DNA of 64,000 nt, from positions 1 to 64,000 of the forward strand of contig JAQFVV010013094.1 of the NCBI GenBank assembly GCA_028023455.1. Reading direction: 5' to 3'. The notes beneath the pieces are model-generated. The model had not been told where the DNA came from, ran no database searches, and saw only the letters and a list, made by a program, of their open reading frames with translations. Position numbers and translations under genes: made by a program. This document shows, piece after piece, positions 41,824 through 53,108 of this stretch. The stretch's first letter is position 1. Every line of letters begins with the position of its first letter. This DNA comes from Epiperipatus broadwayi. Its lineage: Eukaryota; Onychophora; Udeonychophora; Euonychophora; Peripatidae.

Positions 41824-43537
41824 TGCAGCCAGGGAGCTGCACTGTTTCCTTTTATTTATTTCAAAACAGTTTCAAAAGAAAAACTAAGCAAATTTCAACA
41901 CATGAATTTCATCACGTCTGAAGCCGAAATTTGATATAGCTATCTGGAATCTATAATGGTCAATCTAATAATAATCTGGAGATAACTAAAATTAATTAAT
42001 ATATTGGATTCAACATGTCAATTTTTTTTTTTTCAAGGAGAGAAATTTAAAAAAATGAAGTATATATGTACATTTGGAAACCAATAATTTTTTCAAACAT
42101 GGTATTTATTCAATTTAATTTTAGATAGAATGCATTCTAATATTAAACATATAAAGGAACAAAACAACAAAACAAGTTGACTTTTGAAAATAAAATAAAC
42201 AAGTAAAACTTTGAAAGGTAGTAAATAATTTTATTAATATAAATGATATATATATGAGATCTATATTTTTTTTTATTTAATTATAAAAATAAAACGTTTT
42301 TATAATATCATTCTATTCAATTCAAGTGTTTTGTTTTCTAAAAAACAACAAATGTTTAACAGGTGTCAAAATTAACACTTAAGTAATTTAAAATTTTAAA
42401 GTATAGCTTATAAGTTTGGGTTGCATATGCATTGTATATGTATATTTTAATAAGTAAAATTTATATACACAAATTTTATTATAATTTTTTTTTATTATTA
42501 TTATTTATTTATCTATTTTCTTTTTTTTTTTAACTTCATATAATAATTCTTATGCAGACCTAAACAATAATTTATATATTTGCTGGATATAATATACTTT
42601 TATTTTTATTTATTTTAATTTTGAATATTTAAAAAATATAAATATGGATTTGTGTTTATAATAATGCATACTTGTTGAGCACAAATATGTCTTTATCTAT
42701 TCAATATATATACTTATTGCAAGTATATATATGTATATTTTTTGGTATTTGGGTTTGTATTTAAAACTTATTTAAAACATTGATACTACCTAAAATTAAA
42801 CCATAATATAAAAATTAAGGATGTACTATTTGTTTTATAAGTAATGCCTTTGTAATTTATTTGAAAGAGTATTAATATTTTATTCTTATTTTTCTTTTAG
42901 TGCCAGAGTCATTATGAAATTAATTGAATTCACAATTTAATAGAGGATAACTTTGTATTTCACTTATTATTTAGTCTTTAAGTTACTTACACATATTATT
43001 ATTCATTGATATGTTTAGATGTACATAAATTTACTTATTGGATGTGTATATTGGATTTAATAGAATTCCCTTTGTTTCTGATATATATTTGATTAGTTAG
43101 TCATATCAATCTTGAGAATAAATTATAAGGATAGATCTCATTGCTCTGTATGATTTTAGATTTATTTCATGTATAGCTAGTTGGAAGGGCATATAAACAA
43201 TTTATTTAAATATAACTGGGATAATTTTATCTTTCTTCATTTAAATTATACAATTTATTATATTAGGCTTTCTCAACAATTGGATTCCTTTAGATTACAT
43301 ATATTCCATTACATTTATCATTCAATGTTTGAAGCATCATTTTCTTCTCATATATTGACATTCCATTACATTTGATGTATAATATGTTTATATGACATAT
43401 TGTCCATTACATTTGGCACCACAAACTGTAGGTCCCAGTCAACTGATGATTGATATAATGGAGTAAAAGTATGTTCCATTACATTTGGACGCCACAACAT
43501 GGTCTAACATATGTTTGTTCAATTGTCCATTACATTT
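41235..43537 (+). repeat. Element 2 LTR, left arm of a giant inverted repeat
   Basis: Starts TGTAAATATCGATAAATC and ends in a cluster of CCATTACATTT units, some followed by PBS-like TGGACGCCACAACATGG. Its whole length reappears inverted at 43560-45939. Small (TA)n tracts lie inside. The small frames 43181-43375 (plus) and 43774-43968 (minus) are the same sequence in the two arms, neither supported as a gene. Both arms also contain matched sequence around GGCTTTCTCAACAATTGG. Confidence 0.85.
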
Positions 43538-43559
43538 GCATGCCACAATGTGGTCAGCA

Positions 43560-44411
43560 AAATGTAATGGACAATTGAACAAACATATTATGCTGACTAT
43601 ATTGTGGTGTCCAAATGTAATGGACAATTGAACAAACATATGCTGACCACGTTGTGGCGTCCAAATGTAATGGAATGTACTTTTACTCCATTATACCAAT
43701 CATCAGTTAACTGGGACCTACAGTTTGTGGTGCCAAATGTAATGGACAATATATCATATAAACATATTATACATCAAATGTAATGGAACATCAATATATG
43801 AGAAGAAAATAATGCTTCAAACATTGGATGATAAATGTAATGGAATATATGTAATCTAAATGAATCCAATAGTTGAGAAAGCCTAATATAATAAATTGTA
43901 TAATTTAAATGAAGAAGGATAAAATTATCCCAGTTATATTTAAATAAATTGTTTATATGCCCTTCCAACTAGCTATACATGAAATAAATCTAAAATCATA
44001 CAGAGCAATGAGATCTATCCTTATAATTTATTCTCAAGATTGATATGACTAACTAATCAAATATATATCAGAAACAAAGGGAATTCTATTAAATCCAATA
44101 TACACATCCAATAAGTAAATTTATGTATATCTAAACATATCAATGAATAATAATATGTGTAAGTAACTTAAAGACTAAATAATAAGTGAAATACGAAGTT
44201 ATCCTCTATTAAATTGTGAATTCAATTAATTTCATAATGACTCTGGCACTAAAAGAAAAATAAGAATAAAATATTAATACTCTTTCAAATAAATTACAAA
44301 GGCATTACTTATAAAACAAATAGTACATCCTTTATTTTTATATTATGGTTTAATTTTAGGTAGTATCAATGTTTTAAATAAGTTTTAAATACAAACCCAA
44401 ATACAAATATT

Positions 44412-44442
<31 letters not shown>

Positions 44443-45939
44443 CTTGCAATAAGTATATATATTAAATAGATAAAGACATATTTGTGCTCAACAAGTATGC
44501 ATTATTATAAACACAAATCCATATTTATATTTTTTAAATATTCAAAATTAAAAATAAATAAAAATAAAAGTATATTATATCCAGCAAATATATAAATTAT
44601 TGTTTAGGTCTGCATAAGAATTATTATATGAAGTTAAAAAAAAAATGAAAATAGATAAATAAATAATAAAAAAAAAATTTTTATAATAAAATTTGTGTAT
44701 ATAAATTTTACTTATTAAAATGTACATATACAATGCATATGCAACCCAAACTTATAAGCTATACTTTAAAATCTTAAATTACTTAAGTGTTAATTTTGAC
44801 ATCTGTTAAACGTTTGTTGTTTTTTAGAAAACAAAACGCTTGAATTGAATAGAATGATATTTATAAAAACATTTTATTTTTATAATTAAATAAAAAAAAA
44901 TAAAGATCTCAAATATATATATATATATATATCATTTATATTAATAAAATTATTTACTACCTTTCAAAGTTTTACTTGTTTATTTTCTTTTCAAAAGTCA
45001 ACTTGTTTTGTTCCTTTATTTGTTTAATATTAGAATGCATTCTATCTAAAGTTAAATTGAAGAAATACCACATTAGAAAAAATTATTGGTTTCCAAATGC
45101 ACATATATACTTCATTTTTTTAAATTTCTCTCCTTGAAAAAAAAAAAATAATTGACATGTTGAATCCAATATATTAATTAATTTTAGTTATCTCCAGATT
45201 ATTATTAGATTGACCATTATAGATTCCAGATAGCTATATCAAATTTCGGCTTCAGACGCGATGAAATTCATGTGTTGAAATTTGCTTAGTTTTTCATTTG
45301 AAACTGTTTTGGAATAAATGAAAGGAAATGGCACAGCTCCCTGGCTGCGATATATATATATATTAGCCAGTCATCATTTATGTATTAATTACAGAAATTT
45401 ATCTTATTCCACTATTCTTAAGAATGGCAATTTCAAAGAGACAAAGTACAACAAATTTTTATCCTTCAATTTGTTTAATCACTATCTTAATAATAATAAT
45501 GGCTTCTTTTGTTGCTGCTGTTGTTCCACATGCTAGCAAATGCTGCTTTGAAAACCATTGTTACATATGTTTTATTTTAAACAATTAACATTCAAAAAAA
45601 ATATTAACCATATAAAAAAAATATTAAATCGAAAATTTATTTGACAGCTTTAAAAATATATATATATACATAAATAATATTGCATTTTTTTAATAATCAC
45701 TACAAATAAAATAATCTTTTTTTATAATCAACAATTTATATGTCTTTATTTATCTATATATTAATTAAATATTCACAGTGATGTACCATTAACTAATAAA
45801 TAAAATAATATATCCAAACAACTATAACTAATAACCATAAACAATAATAATACTTCATATATAAACATCAAATCAAAGAGATTTTTTTAAATAACAACAA
45901 ATGATTTTTAAAATATAGATAGATTTATTGATATTTACA
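43560..45939 (-). repeat. Element 2 LTR, right arm (minus orientation)
   Basis: Inverted copy of 41235-43537. Read on the minus strand it begins TGTAAATATCAATAAATC at 45939. The arms differ by scattered substitutions and by (TA)n lengths. The 22-base centre (43538-43559) contains a PBS-like GCCACAATGTGGTCAGC. Confidence 0.87.
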
Positions 45940-45956
45940 ATACCCCCTAATCCATC
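45940..45956 (-). promoter_or_regulatory. Putative polypurine tract of element 2
   Basis: On the minus strand GGATTAGGGGGTAT lies immediately before the LTR start TGTAAATATC. It is shorter and less pure than that of element 1 but sits where the plus-strand primer should be, which makes 43560-45939 a 3' LTR. Confidence 0.5.
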
Positions 45957-46155
45957 GGAAAAAAATGTCTTTGCAAATAACTAATTAATTATGAGATATT
46001 GAAAAAAAAAAAACTTCTCAAATTTGTAATCTTTCTAAAGACTAACATGGTTTAAAAAATATTACTTTTCTTATTAATAACCATATTCATTTGTTCATAT
46101 CTATCTTTCAGAACATCTAGATCTTTGTCCAAGTTTTCTTTAAAAAAAATAATAA

Positions 46156-46840
46156 TCAAAAGTGCCTTTTTAATTCTTCTTGAAAAGAATTTCCAGTATG
46201 TTGAATTCTAGTTGGAAGTTTGCTTTGATTTACAAGATTTTTATATAACATTTTGATATAATTCAATTGCTTTTGAATAATTTTGGGATCAGCATCTAAA
46301 GATTTTGATATGATCTTCTTAGATTCTGCCTCTATATCCTTTATATACATACTAACTTAATCATAAGCACTAACATAATTCTTAATTTTATCAATAACAG
46401 TTGCTATTTTATCAGATAATCTATTACTTTTCATTTGAATATCATGATAAACATCATCGACTTGAGTAAGTCTTTGTTTTACTTCACTTGTTCTATGTTC
46501 AATTAAAAACAATACTTTGGGCAATTTTGAATGGTATTCATTCAAATTTTCTAAATAATCCTTTAAAAATTGCAAATCAGATTAATGTGATACAATTTCA
46601 ACATTAAAAAATTCTTGAAAATCCTTTTGTTTTACAACATTAATATTATCCTGTCCTATATTAATTCTTTTCAGTTTGACTTTAGGTTTATTTAAATCTC
46701 TTTCCTTAACTATATTTTCTCGAAGAAAATCTTTATTAATCACATCATCACTTATTTTAAGTTTAATTTTAGCTTTGCCATTTTTTTTTCCTTATCAATC
46801 ATCCTTTTACCAAGATTCAGATCAAATATCTTTTTATCAT
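46156..46840 (-). pseudogene. Decayed coiled-coil ORF of element 2
   Basis: One continuous minus-strand reading frame of about 225 codons, interrupted by two TAA stops (about 46591 and 46357), the segments being in the same frame. The peptide is highly charged (Lys/Asp/Glu/Asn) with heptad-like spacing, for example EVKQRLTQVDDVYHDIQ and DKIATVIDKIKNYV. It stands about 200 bp upstream of the putative polypurine tract, and its 5' side is cut by an inverted LTR fragment. No catalytic motif is present. It could be a gag N-terminal coiled coil left by a large internal deletion, or an extra element ORF; I cannot tell which. Confidence 0.5.
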
Positions 46841-47193
46841 TCTTCTAAATTATACAATTTATTATATTAGGCTTTCTCAACAATTGGATTCATTTAGATT
46901 ACATATATTCCATTACATTTATCATCCAATGTTTGAAGCATTATTTTCTTCTCATATATTGATGTTCCATTACATTTGATGTGTAATATGTTTATATGAT
47001 ATATTGTCCATTACATTTGGCACCACAAACTGTAGGTCCCAGTTAACTGATGATTGGTATAATGGAGTAAAAGTATGTTCCATTACATTTGGATGCCACA
47101 ACGTGGACAGCATAATATGTTTGTTCAATTGTCCATTACATTAGGATGCCACAATGTGGTCAGCATAATATGTTTGTTCAATTGTTCATTACA

Positions 47194-47196
<3 letters not shown>
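46841..47196 (+). repeat. Third, truncated element 2 LTR end
   Basis: Matches about 43243-43560 of the left arm in the plus orientation (AAATTATACAATTTATTATATT onward), including the series of CCATTACATTTGG units with PBS-like TGGATGCCACAACGTGG. It ends GTTCATTACACTC directly at a (TA)n tract. Confidence 0.82.

Positions 47197-47268
<72 letters not shown>
47197..47268. repeat. (TA)n microsatellite, right border of element 2
   Basis: About 72 bp of TA directly after the truncated LTR end. Confidence 0.97.
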
Positions 47269-47272
<4 letters not shown>

Positions 47273-47305
47273 GTTTAATCTGAGGGTTGTGACAAGTTCA
47301 AACCC
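47269..47305 (+). repeat. tRNA-Lys-like 3' half (SINE fragment)
   Basis: TTTAATCTGAGGGTTGTG then AAGTTCAAACCC resembles the anticodon-stem to T-arm part of tRNA-Lys, with a B-box-like GTTCAAACC. No 5' half adjoins; a (TA)n tract and the LTR fragment lie where it would be. It is most likely a piece of a tRNA-Lys-derived SINE. Confidence 0.35.
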
Positions 47306-47370
47306 ATAGATTTATTTTTCAAGCCTTGTTCTGAGGATAGTTGACCTTCCCAGAACCATTTATGTCATAT

Positions 47371-47560
47371 AAAAAGACCTCTGGCAGTGATTCCCATAAG
47401 TCTGGCACACGCTATGCCTATCCACTTTCTTCATATAAAAAGGCCTCTGGTGGTGATTCCCTAAGTCTGGCACACACTATGCCTTTCCACTTTCTTCATA
47501 CAAAAGGCCTGCATGTCAGTGACATCCATGGCATGCCTATGCACTTTTCTCTAAACACTA
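47371..47560. repeat. ~65 bp minisatellite, about 2.7 units
   Basis: Units begin AAAAAGACCTCTGGCAGTG, AAAAAGGCCTCTGGTGGTG and AAAAGGCCTGCATGTCAGTG, sharing AAGTCTGGCACAC and TATGCCT(A/T)TCCACTTTC. It is G+C-richer than its surroundings. A plus-strand frame (47341-47607, TTG start) reads through it with a repeated SYKK(T/A)SG motif; this follows from a period near a multiple of three and is not evidence of a gene. Confidence 0.75.
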
Positions 47561-47607
47561 GCCAAAGAGGGGATCTCTTAGACTTCGTCTTTCATCCAGA
47601 AGCATGA

Positions 47608-50239
47608 CTTTTCCTGTTATTTCTTGGATATTATGTCACCACTGCAAACTTCTTCATATTATTATTTCTTTTGTTTCATGACCCAGTTTTAATGCTCTAA
47701 TATTAAAATTGCACTCTGCTTAAAAAATATATAAATGCCAACTACTTCTAGTTTTATTAAATAAATTTATTTCAGTCTTATACAATCCCACCATCGTAAC
47801 TTATTTCTGTATTTAAGAGTATCTATATGCCTTGGGGGAAATAAAGCATTCTTCTTACCAGCACTAATTAAAATAATTTTCATTAAGTATTGTACCATAT
47901 AATCAAATATGTTTTCAAATGTACTTTATTTATTTTCATAACCATAATGGTGTGAAAGTAGTTTATCTTATATCTGTAATGAATCTTGGAATGCTCCCTG
48001 AAATAATGTTAGTCACCATGTTTCAGAACTGTATATAAAAGCATTAATAGCAGTTTTATGTAAATTCTTTCTAATAATTGATTGGCATCTTAATATTGGA
48101 CTCACCAAACATGTGTGTTTATTTATAATAGATTATTTAGCTAATAAAAAGCATATAAGAAATATAGTGTGAATGACAATATATAATTATCTACCATTTG
48201 GTAGACCGCTTGCTCATTCACGCACATACTAATGTTTGCAATTAATTTATAAGTGTATGTAAATAATTTGTCACTATATTAAACTATATATTTTTATTGT
48301 CTAACTTATTTGAGTAGTTCAAATTCCTTTTTCTTCACTTCCACACATACAGCTATACATGTATACCTTTTAGTTTAGTCATAGTAATAGATGTCTCATT
48401 GTCTTCTCTACTTTGCTAGTGGGCTAGATTAAGAATTAATTCTCATATGCCATCATTGTTATGTTATTCATTAGGTATTTGATCTGGGGCTTAGAGAATG
48501 GGTTTGAATTCAGGCTGATCCCTGACTTAAATCTCAGGCTTGACTGGGTTTGAAGTACATTTTGTGAGTTCCAGCTCATGTTAGATGGATATACATGTTT
48601 TGACCGGTACATTATATCTGGACTAAAAGAGTATAATAGTTTCTAATTCATTTATGAATGTTGATGATATTAAGCCTGAAATTGCTCATTCCATAACCTA
48701 ACTTTTATGTATATTCCAAAATTAATTATTATAATTAAAATGTAAACTTATGTATTAATGTTAAACCATCTTCTATAATAATTATTATGTTTAAAACATT
48801 TATATATTGATTTAAATTTTGTATTAATTTTTGTATACTTTTAAGTCTTGGAAAATACTTTGATTTCCAGTTACTTTTATATTATTTAATTTGTTTATAA
48901 CTACCTGTATATTTAAAAAAAAATTCCAGATCCTAAAATACCTGTTATTTATTTATGTAAACATTTATAACATTTCTGTAAAATATAATCAATAAAACTG
49001 AATAACAATTTTAATGGATTATTAACTTCATGAATTTTAACTTTTGTATTGAGTCTGTATTAAATAATATCATTCCCATGGAAATAATTATAATAATGGT
49101 AGTAACAATAATTCAAATAAGAAATAGATCAAACTTTTATTTTATATCAAAATTTATAATAAATTAATAAAAACAAAAATTATATTAATATATAAATATT
49201 GGATGACCAAAATAAAAAAAAGTGTATGAAAATAATAGATAATTATAAAATCAAGAGACAATATAAAATCTAAAACTAAATCATATATAAAATTTATTGT
49301 AACTATTGCAATATAAATTTATTATGGACAAATAGGGAAACAGAGTTATAGGTAAGAGACAAAGAATATAATAATACAATTAATAGGTGAGATGATAAAT
49401 CTGCTTTGGACATAAAATAGATGCTACAAAACGATTAACCAAACAGAAGATAAATATATAAAAAGTATTATATTAAGTATAACTTAAATAGCTGTATAAA
49501 TATTTTTAAAACTTCAATAAATTTAGTTAAACATCTGGTCAGCTAAAATGAATGGAAAATTATATTAGGTAGTATATACAGTTTTATGAAGTATGTATTA
49601 TTTATTCTGTATATTGTTATGTTATATGGTCAATTATTTGACTTATATTGAATCTGCATATCATAGTTTTATTATGTTTTATTGATGTTTATTTGGTTAC
49701 TGTTGTTATTTCACTTTTATTGTAGAACACATGTTAGTGTTCTATATATAATAATTTGTTGATGTGCAAATAGATGCTTAACATTTAAAAAAGGCATAAA
49801 ACCATGTGCTAAAAAGGTTTTTATATATATATCACATATGTCTTTTTTATTATTTATTATAATTTATAGGAAAAAAAATATATTGACCTTAATTAATTTT
49901 TATGTTTGAATATATGTATATTGTAATAGTATCACTACATGAGATTTTACAAAAATAAAATTGTTTATTGTATCTATTTTTTATTCATGTGCAAGTCTTT
50001 TTTTGTTTTAAACCATTTATTGAAAACAATAAATTACTTTAGGATTATTTCTATTGAGTACAAAGAAATTATTCAAGTAAATTATAAATAAATCTGAAGG
50101 GGGTCACAATCACAAATCAAATATCTATCAAATTAGTTTATTTAAAATATTATTTTTTATATATACTTAATCTCAGGAGATGCAAATAGTGTTAAACAGG
50201 TGTGTGTGAAACTTTCTGCTGTATATGTAAATGTTGATA

Positions 50240-50244
<5 letters not shown>
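47608..50244. other. 2.6 kb AT-rich intergenic stretch
   Basis: No gene, RNA or transposon structure supported. A patch at about 48480-48600 has repeated GGGTTTGAA words reminiscent of a B-box but no complete tRNA-like layout. Confidence 0.5.

Positions 50245-50288
<44 letters not shown>
50245..50288. repeat. (CA)n(TA)n microsatellite at the left end of element 3
   Basis: A CA run followed by a TA run, ending exactly at the TGTACC terminus of the element 3 LTR. Confidence 0.9.
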
Positions 50289-51578
50289 TGTACCAAGATA
50301 CATTGTTATCTAATTAATATTTTATAAATCTAGCATTTTTTAAAAAATAAAAGTTAAAAGAATAGAAATTTAAAACTAAAGAGTAAGGTAAGGGGTGTTT
50401 ATCATTAAAGAAAAATAAATAATAAATGCTTTAAAAGAGGATAAGATTTTTTTTGTTTAAAAAAAGGAAAAAATCTTATGAAATAAAAATGATTTAATAT
50501 TATTTTGATTAATTTGTAATAAAAAATAATAAATAAATTTCGTTTGGTTTTACAATAAAACAGTTAAATGTGTGTGTGAAAGTTTTAAAGAAAAAAAAAT
50601 AGAAGCCCAATCAGAGCGAAACAAAGGACAGTAATTTCACGAGACAATAGATGCTGTAGTTAATAAAAAAATCCATTGTTTAAATGGTTTAAATACTTCA
50701 ACATTTATTATTCTTGGTCATAATATTTTTTTTAAAAATATTTCTTGAAGCTATAGATATAACAATTATATAAATTGTTATGAATCCCAATACAATGCAC
50801 TGTTAAATCACCACATTGTACAATCATCTGGAGCTTTCTTAGTTTGGAGGGAACCATGTTCGAATAAAGCAAGTAACATAGCGAAGTATGTGTATGCTGG
50901 AAAATCGACGAAAGTTTATATAAGATCACAGAATCCAAAGAAGACTTGCTGGAAGTTAGCGCTAACCAGTCATAAGTAATTTTAAAGAATCTACATTGTA
51001 ATGTGTACATCATTTTCAAATTCATAAATCCTAGGTAACTTTTGTTTTAATATGCTTTCATTCTCGATTTCCTTTAAAGATAAACAACAAACTGTGCAAA
51101 ACAAAACTTTAAACTATTTAAAATAATATTTGAAAAGTACAAACAATATCAGCTTCTATATTTAATTATATTTAAAGACATTGTGTGTTGTTATGTGTAA
51201 ATTTTAAGTTAATGTATTGTGTATATTTTATTTATAATAGTAATGTATTAAAAAAACATTTATCTAAAATGAACAGAGTGTGCGTCTTTAAATTATAAAG
51301 CAAAATGATTGTTTTTTTTAAAAAAAGAAAATATTTAAATTGTCTTTTAAAATATTTATGTTTATGTTTTAACACACACAGTTATACAGAGTAATATTTT
51401 ATTAAAGTGGAAAGGGAAAATTTAATCTTTAAATAAGAAATAATTAATTTAAAAGTAAAAGGATAGGGAAATTATAATTTTAAAAGTAAGGATTTGTTGT
51501 ATAAAGATGTAAATTGTTTTCTCATTCAGTAGATTGTTATTTTTTTAAAAATAGAAATATTATTTGTGGGTGGTTTAT
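50289..51578 (+). repeat. 5' LTR of element 3
   Basis: Homologous along its whole length to 52625-55128 minus the DNA transposon. It has a TATATAAG box at 50917-50924 set in a G+C-richer stretch conserved in the other LTR, a plausible promoter. It carries the empty GATATAAC site (50756-50763) that is duplicated in the other LTR. Minus-strand open frames here (50732-51025) recur in the other LTR and are not supported as genes. Confidence 0.8.
50917..50924 (+). promoter_or_regulatory. TATA box-like site in element 3 LTR
   Basis: TATATAAG followed by ATCACAGAATCC, in a local G+C-rich window. The same TATATAAG is kept at 54467-54474 in the 3' LTR. This is a candidate start region for the element RNA. 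Confidence 0.4.
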
Positions 51579-51579
51579 T

Positions 51580-52110
51580 TGGCACACCAACTGGCCCGAA
51601 ACTAGACATTTCAAGTGGTAGAACTGACGTGAGTTGTAGTTGGATGGTTATTTGGCGCATTAACATAGGGCCAACATAAGTTGTAGTTGGACATTTATTT
51701 GGTGCATTGGTAGGACTTATGTAAGTTGTAGTTGGGTGGTCATTTGGCACATTAACATAGGACCAACATAAGTTGTAGTTGGACATTTGTTTGGTACATT
51801 GGTAGGACCAACGTAAGTTGTAGTTGGATGGTCCTTTGGTGCATTGGTGTAGGACCAACGTAAGTTGTAGTTGGACATTTATTTGGCGCATTGGTAGAAC
51901 CAACATAAGTTGCATTTGGACGGTATTTGGCATATTAACATAGGACCAATATAAGTTGTAGTTGGATGTTTATTTGGCCCATTAACAAGGCCTGAAAATA
52001 ATCGGTGCAAATGGTAGAGCCAAGATAAGCTGTAGTTGGACGTTTATTTAGCGCATAGATGTGGCCTGAAATTGGTTGTATCAAATGGCAGGAACAACTT
52101 AAGCTGTAGT
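51580..52110 (+). repeat. PBS-like minisatellite in the leader of element 3
   Basis: Begins with TGGCACACCAACTGGCC, which resembles a tRNA-Lys-type primer binding site directly after the 5' LTR. About ten ATTTGG(C/T)-bearing units follow, at 51651, 51698, 51743, 51790, 51835, 51882, 51926, 51973 and 52047, mostly 44-47 bp apart. Each unit reads roughly TTTGGYGCATTRRYATAGGACC plus AACATAAGTTGTAGTTGGA. Minus-strand frames of 135 and 60 codons through it are repeat by-products. Confidence 0.85.
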
Positions 52111-52604
52111 TACACATTTTCTAAATGGTGTGGTCAAAGTTGGCCATTAATAATATAGATGACAGTTAGTGAAAGAGAGGTTAGAAAGCATGATTGTAGT
52201 GTATTTGTTTTTTTTTAGAACCGGTCAGATTAGCATAACTATTAAAGGTGAGTTTTATATGACCTTTTATAATGTGGAAGCATAATCATTAAGAAAGAAA
52301 AAAGAAATAAGGGACACTCCAAATGAATGAGGATAGTCGAAAATGAGGTGTAAAGGTAGAACTGGGAGAGTGAAGATTGGTGATACATACATTTTGAAAT
52401 AGAAATTTTTTTTTATTTAAACAATGCTAGATAGATCAGTAACAAAATGAAAAAAGAGCTTCCTGATCAATCTTAATAAAAATATAATGGAATGGAAATT
52501 ATAATAAATAATTATAGGTAAACAAACTTTAATTGAATGAAGCCATATAATACTTATAAATTTAAATTTTGGAAACTAAAATGCTCAGAATGGTATTTTA
52601 GTTT

Positions 52605-52624
52605 CAGAGGAGAGACAGAGATAA
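52605..52624 (+). promoter_or_regulatory. Putative polypurine tract of element 3
   Basis: AGAGGAGAGACAGAGATAA directly before the TGTACC start of the 3' LTR; purine-rich and correctly placed. Confidence 0.65.
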
Positions 52625-53108
52625 TGTACCAAGGTACATTGTTATCTAATTAATATTTTATAAATCTCCATTTTTAAAAAAATAAAAGTTAAAAGAATAG
52701 AAATTTAAAACTAAAGAGTAGAGTAAGGGGGGTTTATCATTAAAGAAAAATAAATAATAAATGCTTTAAAAGAGGATAATATTTTTTTTATTTAAAAAAA
52801 GGAAAAAATCTTATGAAATAAAAATGATTTAATATTATTTTGATTAGTTTGTAATAAAAAATAATAAAGAAATTTGTTTTGTTTTACAATAAAACAATTA
52901 AATGTGTGCATGTGTGTGTGAAAGTTTTAAAGAAAAAAAATTAGAAGCCCAATCAGAGCAAAGCAAAGGTCAGTAATTTCATGAGACAATAGATGCTGTA
53001 ATTAATAATAAAAAATCCATTGTTTAAACGGTTTAAATATTTCAACATTTATTATTCTCGGTCATAATATTTTTTTTAAAAAATATTTCTTAAAGCTATA
53101 GATATAAC

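Noticed and set aside
43181-43968. Paired 64-codon frames on opposite strands as a duplicated gene
   Set aside because: They are the two arms of the element 2 inverted repeat; no coding character.
51526-52117. Minus-strand frames of 135 and 60 codons with repeated NYNL-type words
   Set aside because: Translation of the element 3 minisatellite; repetitive because the DNA is.
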